Positions 35,519 through 44,395 of a stretch of DNA of 64,000 bases are shown here, in pieces; position 1 is the stretch's first letter, and every line of letters begins with the position of its first letter. The DNA lies in contig JAXMBN010000006.1 of the NCBI GenBank assembly GCA_046349875.1, forward strand, positions 1 to 64,000. The letters are read 5' to 3'. Source of the DNA: JAXMBN01 sp046349875. Its GTDB lineage: Bacteria; Planctomycetota; Planctomycetia; Pirellulales; Pirellulaceae. The notes beneath the pieces are model-generated. The model was not told the origin of the DNA. It made no database searches and worked only from the letters and a program-made list of their open reading frames with translations. The translations under genes and the position numbers were made by a program.

Positions 35519-35800
35519 ATGTTTGGTAATTTAACACCGAGCGAGCTCCTGTTTTTTGGTGTCATCGCCTTGTTGCTCTTTGGAGCCAAGTTGCCGGATG
35601 TCGCCAAAAATCTTGGAGGCACATACCGCGAATTGCGAAAGCATCTCAATGAGTTTCAGAAAGAGTTTCAGGTATCGGATCGTTATGATCCTCCGCCGAA
35701 GCGTGTGACCGTGGAGCAAGATGAAAGTGCACCGGTGCAATCCTCAGCGCCGAAGTTCAAGCCGCCTCCTTCGGATGACTCACCAAGTTCAGAAGGGTGA
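35519..35800 (+). CDS. Second TatA/TatB-like subunit
   Basis: The product has 93 residues. MFGNLTPSELLFFGVIALLLFGAKLPDVAKNLGGTYRELRKH is a standard TatA/TatB start: helix, FG hinge, P, amphipathic helix. The tail is Pro/Ser-rich. It differs in sequence from its neighbour at 35261, so the pair may work as TatA and TatB-like partners rather than duplicates. The GGAGGA site is ~14 bases before the ATG, longer than usual. A hairpin terminator follows at 35859. Confidence 0.82.
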   Translation: MFGNLTPSELLFFGVIALLLFGAKLPDVAKNLGGTYRELRKHLNEFQKEFQVSDRYDPPPKRVTVEQDESAPVQSSAPKFKPPPSDDSPSSEG

Positions 35801-35858
35801 TCCCTTCGCTGACTCTTGTTGTCACTCTAGCTGTCTTTCAACTTCAACATGAACCAAT

Positions 35859-35885
35859 ACAGGTACATCGGTACCTGTCTTTCTT
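35859..35885 (+). terminator. Hairpin terminator after the tat pair
   Basis: ACAGGTAC-atcg-GTACCTGT is a perfect 8-bp stem with a tetraloop, followed by CTTTCTT. It sits between the tat genes and the convergent esterase gene. A 14-bp unit (CTTGCAATGGTTCT) is repeated in tandem directly after it at 35883-35910. Confidence 0.6.
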
Positions 35886-35926
35886 GCAATGGTTCTCTTG
35901 CAATGGTTCAGGCTTCAGGGCATTGC

Positions 35927-36808
35927 TCAGGGGTTGGCAACATCTGGCTTCGCTGCCAAATGTTTTTTGAGGAACTCGATGGCTTTGATGCGAGCCTTGG
36001 CATCGAGAAACGTGATGAGGTGTCCTTGGCCAGGGATTTCGTAGAGTTCACTGGAAGCGCCTAGTTCCGTTAGCTTTCGATGCATGGTCCGACTGTTTTC
36101 GATAGGGACCAGAAAATCCGTTGTTCCGTGAAACCAAAAGCAAGGTGGTGCATTGGAAGACGCAAATGTAATGGGAGACGCATCACGATAGACATCGGGT
36201 GCTTCACCACGAGTCTTTCCAAAAACCCCGGCCAGCAGGCGACTATCTTCGGGTATACCGGTCAGATCACAAGGAGTTCCACCTCCCACGCAGCATCGCG
36301 GTTTTACGGAGGAATCCAGAGGTTGAAGCGCTAACATGGCAGCCAATTGAGCCCCAGCAGAATAGCCCCACACTCCAAGTCGTTTTTTATCGGCTTTCCA
36401 ATCATCGGCATGTTTTTCAATCCATGTGAGGGCGGCGCGACAATCTTCAAGTTGAGCCGGATAAGGGTGTTTAGGTGCGAGACGGTAATTGATCGACATG
36501 ACTACAAAACCGGCATTGGCCATTTCGCGGGCATGATCCGTAACATTCCATTTGTCGCCAGTGATCCAACCACCACCATGGATCATGACGACGATCGGAA
36601 GGAGCTCGTCCGAATCGGGGCGGCAGAGATCCGCTGTGATCGATTCCTCTCCACTTTGGGTAAAGGATATGTTCCTTTCGACTCTTAATCGAATCGTATT
36701 CGCAGGCTCAATCTTCGCTGGTTGAGAAGGTTCTTGAGCGCAAACCAAGGTATCTTGGAGCAAGGCCAAGGCCATGCATCCCAAGAGAAGCAGTACTTTG
36801 CTTTGCAT
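35927..36808 (-). CDS. Exported alpha/beta-hydrolase esterase
   Basis: The product has 293 residues with a signal peptide (VLLLLGCMALALLQDTLVCAQ). Oxyanion-hole motif VVMIHGGGWITGDK, nucleophile elbow LGVWGYSAGAQLAA (Ser in GYSAG), Asp in TTDFLVPIENS and His in PGQGHLITF complete the triad. The layout matches BD-FAE/carboxylesterase-type enzymes that deacetylate or de-esterify polysaccharides or small esters. The substrate is not visible from sequence. It is divergent from ribBA with 181 bp between them. Confidence 0.88.
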   Translation of the reverse strand: MQSKVLLLLGCMALALLQDTLVCAQEPSQPAKIEPANTIRLRVERNISFTQSGEESITADLCRPDSDELLPIVVMIHGGGWITGDKWNVTDHAREMANAGFVVMSINYRLAPKHPYPAQLEDCRAALTWIEKHADDWKADKKRLGVWGYSAGAQLAAMLALQPLDSSVKPRCCVGGGTPCDLTGIPEDSRLLAGVFGKTRGEAPDVYRDASPITFASSNAPPCFWFHGTTDFLVPIENSRTMHRKLTELGASSELYEIPGQGHLITFLDAKARIKAIEFLKKHLAAKPDVANP

Positions 36809-36934
36809 GTGGAGTTCTCAATCGGAGCCAAGGAAACTGGTCAAAGGAATACCGTGTACTCGGATTGTTGGGGCTTGCATAAGTTGTGACAAGGGGGAGG
36901 GGGCAAGCGAAAGTGCGGTAGAAAGGCCACTAGC

Positions 36935-36948
36935 TGGGGAGGTATAAT
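36935..36948 (+). promoter_or_regulatory. Possible extended -10 promoter element for ribBA
   Basis: TGGGGAGGTATAATC contains a perfect TATAAT at 36943-36948, about 40 bp before the ribBA start. No good -35 box lies 16-18 bp upstream. No FMN riboswitch consensus is seen in the 181-bp leader. Confidence 0.35.
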
Positions 36949-36989
36949 CAAAAGATTACTTCACCATCGGAGCAAAGGTATTAGTTTGC

Positions 36990-38219
36990 ATGGAATCTCC
37001 ATTTAGTTCGATACAGGCTGCCGTGGATGCGATCCGCCAAGGGAAGGTCGTCATCGTTTTGGATGACGAGAATCGCGAAAACGAAGGGGACTACATTTGC
37101 GCCGCAGAATTGGTGACACCCGAGACCATCAATTTCATGTTATCGGGTCGTGGGCAATTGTGTGCTCCGGTGCTCAAGAGTGTCTGTGAACGGCTCGAAC
37201 TCACACCTCTTGTATCGAAAAATACTGCACCCCTGCAAACAGCCTTCATGACGCCTGTCGATCACACCGGGTGCAAGACGGGAATCACGGCAGGCGAACG
37301 GGCCGAAACCATTCGGCGGTTGGCGAGTGCGACGTCCAAGGTCGAGGACTTCGTTCGGCCTGGGCACGTTTACCCATTGCTTACGATGGATGGCGGCGTC
37401 TTGCGACGTGCCGGCCACACCGAAGCCGCGGTGGACTTGGCTCGCATGGCTGGACTCACACCGGCAGGAGTGCTTTGCGAAATCTTGAATGAGAGTGGAG
37501 ATCGCGCGAATCGAGATGAACTTATCGAGCTAGCTCGCAAGCATCAGCTTGAGATCATCACGGTGGAACAGTTGATTGCTCATCGTCGCGTCAATGAAAA
37601 GTTGATCACCCGTTCGGCGCAGGCCAAGCTACCCACGAAGTATGGGCCGTTCGAAATCATCGTGTACAACGTGCAGCATGAGGCCCAGGAACCAATCGCT
37701 TTGGTTATGGGGGATTTGTCTGCATCCGACATGCCTGCCCCTTTGGTTCGAATGCATAGTAGCTGTTTTACAGGGGACTTGGTTCAATCGCTGCGTTGCG
37801 ATTGTGGCGATCAACTGTCGATGGCGTTGAGCATGATTGCGCAGGAAGGTCGAGGCGTGCTTGTCTATCTTCCGCAAGAAGGACGCGGGATTGGATTGGC
37901 GGAAAAGATTCGAGCCTATGCTTTGCAAGAGCAAGGTATGGACACCGTCGAAGCCAACCATGCGCTGGGATACAAAGCCGACATGCGCGACTATGGAATT
38001 GGAATTCAAATACTCAAGGATCTAGGGCTTAAAGAGATTCGTTTGCTCACCAACAATCCCAAGAAAAAAGAAGCCTTCAACCTTCGTGGTTTTGATTTGA
38101 TGGTCGTGGATCAAGTCCCGATCATTCCACCCGTGAACGAACATAATGCGGCTTATCTCGAGACCAAGCGAATGAAGATGGGGCATCAATTGCCCGTGGT
38201 TGGAGAGGCTGCGTCATGA
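36990..38219 (+). CDS. ribBA: Bifunctional DHBP synthase / GTP cyclohydrolase II
   Basis: The product has 409 residues. The RibB half (1-~205) contains VIVLDDENRENEGDYICAAE and MTPVDHTGCKTGITAGERA, with the acidic metal site intact. The RibA half (~210-409) has VRMHSSCFTGDLVQSLRCDC with three zinc cysteines, YLPQEGRGIGLAEKIRAYAL and LTNNPKKKEAF. It supplies both starting precursors of riboflavin. Both active sites look functional. Its stop overlaps the next gene's start (ATGA at 38216). Confidence 0.96.
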   Translation: MESPFSSIQAAVDAIRQGKVVIVLDDENRENEGDYICAAELVTPETINFMLSGRGQLCAPVLKSVCERLELTPLVSKNTAPLQTAFMTPVDHTGCKTGITAGERAETIRRLASATSKVEDFVRPGHVYPLLTMDGGVLRRAGHTEAAVDLARMAGLTPAGVLCEILNESGDRANRDELIELARKHQLEIITVEQLIAHRRVNEKLITRSAQAKLPTKYGPFEIIVYNVQHEAQEPIALVMGDLSASDMPAPLVRMHSSCFTGDLVQSLRCDCGDQLSMALSMIAQEGRGVLVYLPQEGRGIGLAEKIRAYALQEQGMDTVEANHALGYKADMRDYGIGIQILKDLGLKEIRLLTNNPKKKEAFNLRGFDLMVVDQVPIIPPVNEHNAAYLETKRMKMGHQLPVVGEAAS

Positions 38220-38578
38220 TTGCAGGATTCTTGACTCGCGATCTTATGTTTCTCGCCAAAGTGCAAAGCAAGGCGGCGATGCGAGGCTGGAGCTTACATG
38301 CTGCTTCGGATGTTCCCAAGCTTGTCGGCAAGATCTCTGATGCTGCGCAGGTAGCGAGGGTCTTTATCGATCTTGGACTGCCTGGACTGAATATTGCCCA
38401 AGTGGCGGCAGAGCTATTGGAAGCGTTTCCCAATGCGGTACGCATCGGATATGGGGCTCATGTGCGCGTCGAAGATTTGAACGCAGCAAGGCAAGCCGGC
38501 ATCGAGCATGTTTATACCCGAGGCCAGTTCGATAGTGCCATGGATCGGTGGTTTCAAGACGCAAGTGAATCAACCTAG
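38216..38578 (+). CDS. Receiver-like (CheY-fold) protein with degenerate phosphorylation site
   Basis: The product has 120 residues, with its start overlapping the ribBA stop by four bases (ATGA), so translation is probably coupled. AGFLTRDLMFLAKVQSKAAM, ARVFIDLGLPGLNIAQVAAE, NAVRIGYGAHVRVEDLNAAR and GIEHVYTRGQF follow the beta-alpha order of receiver domains. The central Asp (DLGLPG) is kept. The N-terminal acidic pair is reduced, and the Lys of the usual KPF is Arg. It is likely a non-canonical receiver. Linkage to riboflavin synthesis is positional only. Confidence 0.62.
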   Translation: MIAGFLTRDLMFLAKVQSKAAMRGWSLHAASDVPKLVGKISDAAQVARVFIDLGLPGLNIAQVAAELLEAFPNAVRIGYGAHVRVEDLNAARQAGIEHVYTRGQFDSAMDRWFQDASEST

Positions 38579-38584
38579 GTTGGG

Positions 38585-39121
38585 ATGGAGAATCGTTTGC
38601 AGAGTTCCCATCCAGCAATGTTGACCGACGAGAAGCTGCTTGAACAGTGCGAGCTTACGACTCTTCGGAGAAGTGGACCGGGCGGACAGAACCGTAACAA
38701 GGTTGAGACGGCTGTTGTCTTGAAACATTTGCCAACCGGTATTCAGGCTCAAGCAAGTGAACGGCGGAGCCAAGGCGAAAACAGGGGTGTGGCTCTCAAG
38801 CGACTTCGCGAAGGATTGGCCATTGGGGTTCGCAGCTCCAAAGTATCCGAAAAGTGGCAAGAAGGTTACCGGAAGTCCGAACGATGGGATGCGCATTTGA
38901 GTTCGGGCAAGATATCACTTTCTCGTGATAGCAACGACTTTCCGTACCTGCTTGCCGAGCTACTCGATTTCTTGGTTTGGGAACAGGGTGACCTGAATCG
39001 AATCGCCCTGTATTTGGGGACGACCGTCTCGCAGGTAGTACGTTTGGTTCGGCAAGAGCCAGCTGCATTGCGCTGGGTAAATGAGCAGCGATCGGCCTTG
39101 GGAATGGGCTCGCTTCGCTAA
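38585..39121 (+). CDS. Release-factor-like (ArfB-type GGQ) protein
   Basis: The product has 178 residues. ELTTLRRSGPGGQNRNKVETAVVLKHLPTG contains the GGQ motif that triggers peptidyl-tRNA hydrolysis, in the context of class I release-factor domain 3. QASERRSQGENRGVALKRLR follows as expected. There is no codon-recognition domain. Unlike short ArfB proteins with a basic tail, it has ~90 extra residues (FPYLLAELLDFLVWEQGDLNRIALYL) with helix-turn-helix character. It probably acts in ribosome rescue. It starts 6 bp after the receiver-like gene, extending the ribBA operon. Confidence 0.82.
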   Translation: MENRLQSSHPAMLTDEKLLEQCELTTLRRSGPGGQNRNKVETAVVLKHLPTGIQAQASERRSQGENRGVALKRLREGLAIGVRSSKVSEKWQEGYRKSERWDAHLSSGKISLSRDSNDFPYLLAELLDFLVWEQGDLNRIALYLGTTVSQVVRLVRQEPAALRWVNEQRSALGMGSLR

Positions 39122-39386
39122 CTTGCGTAAGTTCTCCGCAAATTCTCGCCCTAATCTTGAGGGGGAGGGCGTTGAGCTTCTTTTTAGGGGAATTAGCCTA
39201 GAAGAGTCTTCCGTTTTTGACGATTTGGCCCGTTATTTGCACTGGTCGGATCGTATCGGTTAAAGCAAATATCCTGGCGGGCTCGGAATGGTTCCGGGAA
39301 GGAAAAACCAGGGTTTTGTGGGAATCACTGAACTTTTTCAGAAAAGCCGAAGGAGTTTTTTGTCGCAAATTGCGAAAGGGATGAAA

Positions 39387-39584
39387 ATGACTACAGTCGT
39401 CGCTGAAATGAACACAAGTGGATTGCCAGAAAGTGCGTTGAAGGATTCGGAAGTGCGAGCGCGAGTGCTCGCCATCAAGGCAACGTGGTCGTCGAAGGAG
39501 CGTTCGGAGCGAGCGATGATTGGTGTGCAGCGTCGATCCGAGCTAGTTGAGCTATTATTTGGGCCGGAAAACGACGCGGCCTGA
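39387..39584 (+). CDS. Small hypothetical protein
   Basis: The product has ~65 residues from ATG 39387, with AAAGGG six bases before it; ATG 39381 is in frame. The sequence is helical and basic (VRARVLAIKATWSSKERSERAMIGVQRRSELVELLF), and soluble. I recognise no family. Good RBS spacing and biased codons favour a real gene. Confidence 0.45.
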   Translation: MTTVVAEMNTSGLPESALKDSEVRARVLAIKATWSSKERSERAMIGVQRRSELVELLFGPENDAA

Positions 39585-39669
39585 TCTTTGGCCCTCGATT
39601 TGCTAAATTCACCTCCAGGTGTTGAACAGAATCTGGAGAAAGCGATTCGGGAGCTAAAGGAGCTCGATC

Positions 39670-42177
39670 ATGAAAGCTTGGGGGTGGATGATTGCATTGG
39701 GAAGCTTGTCCACGTTATCAACGGTGGGCAAGCTTTATGGGCAGGAAGAGTTGCCTCCTCTTCGGATCGAATCTCCGACCGGGGTTCAAGAGGTACCTGC
39801 GGCACCACCGTCGGCATTGCCTGCCGAGATCGGTGATGAGCCATTAGCGCAAGAGGGTGAGTTTGAAACGCTGACCCGTGGACCGCTTCACGAAGCATTT
39901 GCAGAAACGTATTCGATCGATCCAGCGCCGAGTCTATTGGTTCCCAAAGAACCACCAGCCATGGTCGATGAATTACCACCGGAATTTCGTCCCGATGGAG
40001 ACGAGATGGTGTGGATCCCAGGTTACTGGGGTTGGGATGCAGATCGCAAAGATTATATCTGGATCAGTGGTGTCTATCGTGTTCCACCAGAAGGCCAACG
40101 ATGGGTCCCTGGGTATTGGCAAGCTGCCGATGGTGGATGGCAATGGATCCCAGGCTTTTGGCTGGAGGATGCGGTCGAGACGATCGAGTATCTAGAACCA
40201 CCTCCGGTATCGTTGGAGGCAGGTCCAACTAGTCCATCACCTGGACCTGACTATGTCTACATCCCTGGGTATTGGCATTACGCGCCTACGGGATATCAGT
40301 GGCAAGTCGGCTATTGGTACCCTGGTCAGATGAACTATGTGTGGGTACCTCCTCGATATATCTGGACGCCTGCGGGATGCATCTTCGTCAATGGTTATTG
40401 GGATCTTCGGTTGGCCCAGCGTGGATACTGCTTTGCGCCGGTCTATGTAAATTATTCGACCTACGTCCGTCCACGATGGCGATATCGTCCGATGGTGATG
40501 TTGAATACCAACACGATCTTCCACAATCTATTCGTGTGCCCTAATTACCACCACTACATGTTTGGCGACTATTATGCGTCGCACTACGTGTCCTATAACA
40601 TTCAACCGGTCTATACCTATCACGTAAGAACGCATGGCATCGATCCGTTGATGTCGTTCTATTCCGCCTACTATGCTCGCCAAGGTCGCGATCTTGGTCG
40701 ATGGTATCAAGACTACCATCGCGAGCTTCGGATGGATGCCACGAAGCGTCCACCAAGTACTTGGGCTCAAATGAAGCAATTGAACGACAAGCCATCGCAC
40801 AAGGATGCGGATTGGTTGGCCGACTCGATTCAAAATGTGGTTGTATCTTCTAACGTCAAATCGAAGTTTATCGAAGACAAGGGAGCCAGTTTGGATCGCA
40901 TTCGCAAGGTGCAATTGGCAACCAATCAAATTGCCGATGAACGAAAGAAGATCGAGCAGCTTGGACGCGGGAAGAAACCCGATGTAAACATTTTGGGGAA
41001 CAACCCGATTGACCTTCAGGACCAACTTTCGAAGAACCTGAACACCAAGGAAGCTCGCGACCTCAAGAATAAGTCGATCACCAATCTCAAGCTACCTCAG
41101 CTCGATGATGCCGTGAAATCGAAGGTCCGCAAAGACGGAGTTACTGCAACGGGGCAGGCAGGACGAACGCTTCCTCCCTTGCCGTCTGCTGGGAATAAGT
41201 TGCCCGACTTGCGTACGGGTGGCAATCGCATCCAAGGGCTTCCTGGCTCTTTGAATGATTCAATCCAAAATGGCCTCAACAACAATCTCAACCGTCGTTC
41301 CAACAATTCGAATTTGAATCGTGGCACTTTGGGTGGAGCGAATGGGGTCGATGGAAATACCATCAAGCAATTGCCTGGACTAGGTGATACGCTCGGAAAA
41401 GGTTTGCCTGGGCAGAATCCACAAGGCAAGGGTGGGCAAGGCTCTTCCGGCAATGCTGGTGGGCTCGGCAATAAAGGACTCCCTGGTGGCGGTCTTCCCG
41501 GTGGAAATCTGGATCTGGATTCGTTGCGATCGCGTCGCAATCCTCCTGCAGGTGGCAGCTTGAACCCTGGCGGAAACCTAAACCCTGGTGGTGGACTGAA
41601 CCCGGGCGGAAACCTAAACCCTGGTGGTGGTCTCAATCCTGGTGGAAATTCCAATCCCGGTAACAATCCACGTAACCGAGGCGGCAATCCATTGAAAGGT
41701 GGAAAGGGAGCGACGGTCGAGGATAACGGAAGCTTGCCAGGAACCATTCCAGGTAGTATCCCTGGAAACAATGGAAATCCGCTTGGAGCAGGCGGAGCGT
41801 CGGGCAACTTGCCTGGAACTTTGGATCGATCTGGCAATGCTCTTCGCGATCGCATCAAATCCGATATCCAGAAGGGAGCCAATCCCAATTCTGGACGAAG
41901 CGGATTGAACGATGGTTTACGAAATGAAGGATTGAAGAATGGTGGTGCTCCAATTCAGGGTGGATTGCCTTCGTTCCGAAATGAGTCTTCCAAAGTACCA
42001 ACCGGTGGTGTCTTGAATTCAGGCGGTGGTAATCCAGTAGGTCTCGGCGGAAACCCGCTCAATGGATCGGCTTTGCGAAATACTCAACCCAAGAACGAGC
42101 CCAGAACCAACGTGGAAAACCGCGGAGGTACATTGCCACAACGCGAGAAGGGTAGCAAGAAAGAAAAGGATAAGTAG
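39670..42177 (+). CDS. Exported WxPGYW-repeat protein with Gly/Asn-rich tail
   Basis: The product has 835 residues with an N-terminal signal peptide (MIALGSLSTLSTVGKLYG). Residues ~115-260 hold repeated Trp/Tyr units: WIPGYWGWDADRKDY, RWVPGYWQAADGGW, WIPGFW, VYIPGYWHYAPTGY, VGYWYPG, FVNGYWD. These are of the YXWXPGYW type common in planctomycete exported proteins. A Tyr/His-rich region and a helical linker follow. After ~500 the chain is low complexity (GGNLNPGGGLNPGG and similar), ending in a basic tail. It is likely a secreted or cell-surface protein. Confidence 0.75.
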   Translation: MKAWGWMIALGSLSTLSTVGKLYGQEELPPLRIESPTGVQEVPAAPPSALPAEIGDEPLAQEGEFETLTRGPLHEAFAETYSIDPAPSLLVPKEPPAMVDELPPEFRPDGDEMVWIPGYWGWDADRKDYIWISGVYRVPPEGQRWVPGYWQAADGGWQWIPGFWLEDAVETIEYLEPPPVSLEAGPTSPSPGPDYVYIPGYWHYAPTGYQWQVGYWYPGQMNYVWVPPRYIWTPAGCIFVNGYWDLRLAQRGYCFAPVYVNYSTYVRPRWRYRPMVMLNTNTIFHNLFVCPNYHHYMFGDYYASHYVSYNIQPVYTYHVRTHGIDPLMSFYSAYYARQGRDLGRWYQDYHRELRMDATKRPPSTWAQMKQLNDKPSHKDADWLADSIQNVVVSSNVKSKFIEDKGASLDRIRKVQLATNQIADERKKIEQLGRGKKPDVNILGNNPIDLQDQLSKNLNTKEARDLKNKSITNLKLPQLDDAVKSKVRKDGVTATGQAGRTLPPLPSAGNKLPDLRTGGNRIQGLPGSLNDSIQNGLNNNLNRRSNNSNLNRGTLGGANGVDGNTIKQLPGLGDTLGKGLPGQNPQGKGGQGSSGNAGGLGNKGLPGGGLPGGNLDLDSLRSRRNPPAGGSLNPGGNLNPGGGLNPGGNLNPGGGLNPGGNSNPGNNPRNRGGNPLKGGKGATVEDNGSLPGTIPGSIPGNNGNPLGAGGASGNLPGTLDRSGNALRDRIKSDIQKGANPNSGRSGLNDGLRNEGLKNGGAPIQGGLPSFRNESSKVPTGGVLNSGGGNPVGLGGNPLNGSALRNTQPKNEPRTNVENRGGTLPQREKGSKKEKDK
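41551..41660 (+). repeat. In-frame tandem repeat in the Gly-rich tail
   Basis: Codons for a six-residue unit (GGxLNP) repeat about six times, arranged as a 36-bp higher-order unit (GGNLNPGGGLNP) present about two and a half times. Such repeats change length by slippage in multiples of three and would not break the frame. Confidence 0.8.
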
Positions 42178-42191
42178 GACGCAACGATTCG

Positions 42192-43130
42192 ATGTGCACT
42201 CCAGAATGGAATCGACGTAACTTCCTTGTGGCTTCGCTTGGCGGAGCCACTTTGGGTTCGACGTTGGTTGCGAATTTGTTTAGCGCTAACCCATTTTCAG
42301 AGACAGAGCCAACGCGATATCGCGTTGCTGCCTGCGACTGGATGATGTTCAAGAGACAAACGTTGGGAGCCATTGAACGTGCTCGCGAATGCGGCTGTGA
42401 TGGTGTCGAAGTGGATATGGGCTCCTTGAGTACACAGCCCACTTTTACTAACCAATTTCTCAGCGATCCGAGTTTTCTCGATACGTATGTTCAAACATGT
42501 CGCGAATCGGGAATCGCAATGAGTTCCATGGCCATGAGCGCCTTTTACGCGCAGCCATTTCACGAGCGACCGATCGAGCGTCCAATTCGCGATTGCATCG
42601 AAACGATGGTGCGACTTCAGCAAAAAGTCGCTTTTCTACCGTTGGGCGTGCATGGCGATATGGTTCGATTTCCGGACCGTCGCAAGGCAATCGTTGAACG
42701 ATTGCGACAAGTCGGGCGTTGGGCTGAGGATGCTCAGGTCACGATAGGAATCGAAACATCGCTTGCTGCCAAGGACGAGCGTGATCTGCTCGGAGAGATC
42801 GGCTCGGATAGCATTCGTATCTACTACAATTTTCAAAATGGATTGCGTTCGGGACGCAAGATCATTGATGAATTGGAGACCCTTGGTGCTGAAAGTATCG
42901 TTCAGATTCACGCCACCAACGATGATGGATTTTGGCTTGAAGACGACCCTGCGATCGATATGCCTGCCATTCGAAGTGCGTTGGATCGCATGAAATGGTC
43001 CGGTTGGTTAGTGCTCGAGCGCTCACGCCATCGCGACCATGGCAAGGATGTTAAACTCAACTTTTCCAAGAACGCGGCCTATCTCAAACGGATTTTCCAG
43101 TCCCCCGAAGGCACGGGGGGGATGGATTGA
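42192..43130 (+). CDS. Tat-exported sugar-phosphate isomerase/epimerase-like TIM barrel
   Basis: The product has 312 residues. The N-terminus NRRNFLVASLGGATLGSTLV is a twin-arginine signal. The body matches xylose-isomerase-like TIM barrels: YRVAACDWMMFK, GCDGVEVDMG, VTIGIETSLAAKDE (metal Glu), IVQIHATNDDG, GWLVLERSRH. In the family a divalent metal is held by two Glu, a His and an Asp, and sugars are epimerised. Export through Tat fits a protein folded with its metal in the cytosol. Planctomycetes have many such paralogues, and the substrate is open. Confidence 0.85.
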   Translation: MCTPEWNRRNFLVASLGGATLGSTLVANLFSANPFSETEPTRYRVAACDWMMFKRQTLGAIERARECGCDGVEVDMGSLSTQPTFTNQFLSDPSFLDTYVQTCRESGIAMSSMAMSAFYAQPFHERPIERPIRDCIETMVRLQQKVAFLPLGVHGDMVRFPDRRKAIVERLRQVGRWAEDAQVTIGIETSLAAKDERDLLGEIGSDSIRIYYNFQNGLRSGRKIIDELETLGAESIVQIHATNDDGFWLEDDPAIDMPAIRSALDRMKWSGWLVLERSRHRDHGKDVKLNFSKNAAYLKRIFQSPEGTGGMD

Positions 43131-43348
43131 TGCAGCAAGCAAAATCGCTACCGTTGGTACTTCCGTGAAGACGGTTAGCCGCTCATGAAGGAAGCAATGG
43201 TCTTCCCTCATTGCGGTTTTGCGATCAGGAACCACCATAGAGTGGTCGGCTGTTGGCTCGAAATTGGGGACACGATGAGACTTCGTATTGGTTTCATGCC
43301 GATGGTTGGATTTCCATCTTGTACTAACTGCGATTGATCTGACGACGC

Positions 43349-44275
43349 ATGCCTAGAGTTGCCGTGATAATGGCGTGTTATAACGCCATGCCGTACTTGC
43401 CAGAAGCGATTGATTCGGTGCTTCAGCAGACCTATCGCGATCTCCAATTGGTCGTGGTCAATGATGGATCTACCGATGATTCGGGTGACTATCTCGAACG
43501 TCGCCGCGCCACAGATTCGCGAATGATCGTGGCACATCAACCCAATCAAGGGCAGCAAGCTGCAGCCGATCATGGCATTCGAATCTCGAATTCCGAGTTC
43601 ATTGCTCGCATGGACTCCGACGACGTCACTGACCTCGATCGATTTGAAAAGCAAGTTGCGTTCATGGATGCGCATCCTGAAGTTGGATTGTCAGGTGGGC
43701 AGCTACGTCGCATGGGATCGCACAAAGCAGGATTGGTTTCCAACCTTCCACTTCATCACGATGAGATCGTCAGTGGACTCTTGAAGAATCACCACACCAT
43801 GTGCAATGGTACGTGCATCTATAGGCGATCCTTGTTTGAAGCGATCGGTGGATATTGGAAGCACAATATCGCTGAAGATTGGGATATGTTTTTGAGGATG
43901 GCAGAACGCTCCAAGCTAGCCAATCAAAAAGACTGTTTTCTATCCTATCGTCAGCATACACAGAGCGTGAATGGACGACGCATCGTCGAGGCCCAGTTGT
44001 ACAACGAGTATGCCGCGCACCTCTATTTGTTGCGGGCTGGCGGCAAGCCAGAAATTCCCTTTGAAGAGTTTCTAGCTCAACATCGCTCGCAGCGGTGGCC
44101 AACTTCCTGGCAGTTTTACATGGATGCACAGTCGATTGGGCAATATCGCGAAGCGATCGCAGAGATCTATAGCGGGCGACCGGTCTTAGGTTACAGTAGG
44201 CTTGCCTTTTCGATGATGATGTCGCCGGGGAGAACGCTTCGCCGAATTCACAATATGTTGGTGAAAGCAAATTAG
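43349..44275 (+). CDS. Family 2 glycosyltransferase
   Basis: The product has 308 residues. VAVIMACYNAMPYLPEAIDSVLQQTYRDLQLVVVNDGSTDDSG is the GT-A nucleotide-binding start, ARMDSDDVTDLDRF carries the DxD metal motif, and HNIAEDWDMFLRM holds the catalytic ED. No membrane helix is present. It transfers a sugar from a nucleotide donor, probably to surface polysaccharide or lipid. No other glycan genes adjoin it, so the acceptor is unknown. Confidence 0.92.
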   Translation: MPRVAVIMACYNAMPYLPEAIDSVLQQTYRDLQLVVVNDGSTDDSGDYLERRRATDSRMIVAHQPNQGQQAAADHGIRISNSEFIARMDSDDVTDLDRFEKQVAFMDAHPEVGLSGGQLRRMGSHKAGLVSNLPLHHDEIVSGLLKNHHTMCNGTCIYRRSLFEAIGGYWKHNIAEDWDMFLRMAERSKLANQKDCFLSYRQHTQSVNGRRIVEAQLYNEYAAHLYLLRAGGKPEIPFEEFLAQHRSQRWPTSWQFYMDAQSIGQYREAIAEIYSGRPVLGYSRLAFSMMMSPGRTLRRIHNMLVKAN

Positions 44276-44395
44276 TCGATTCTGCACTGCGTGGTCGGTG
44301 TATATTTTCTCCTATCGAGCGATTTGGTACGATGCCGACCGAATCGGAATCGAGCTTTGATTCGTTCACGCTACTTCCTTGAATCGTTGGAATCG

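Noticed and set aside
36810..36989. FMN riboswitch before ribBA
   Set aside because: The conserved RFN-element segments are not present in the leader.
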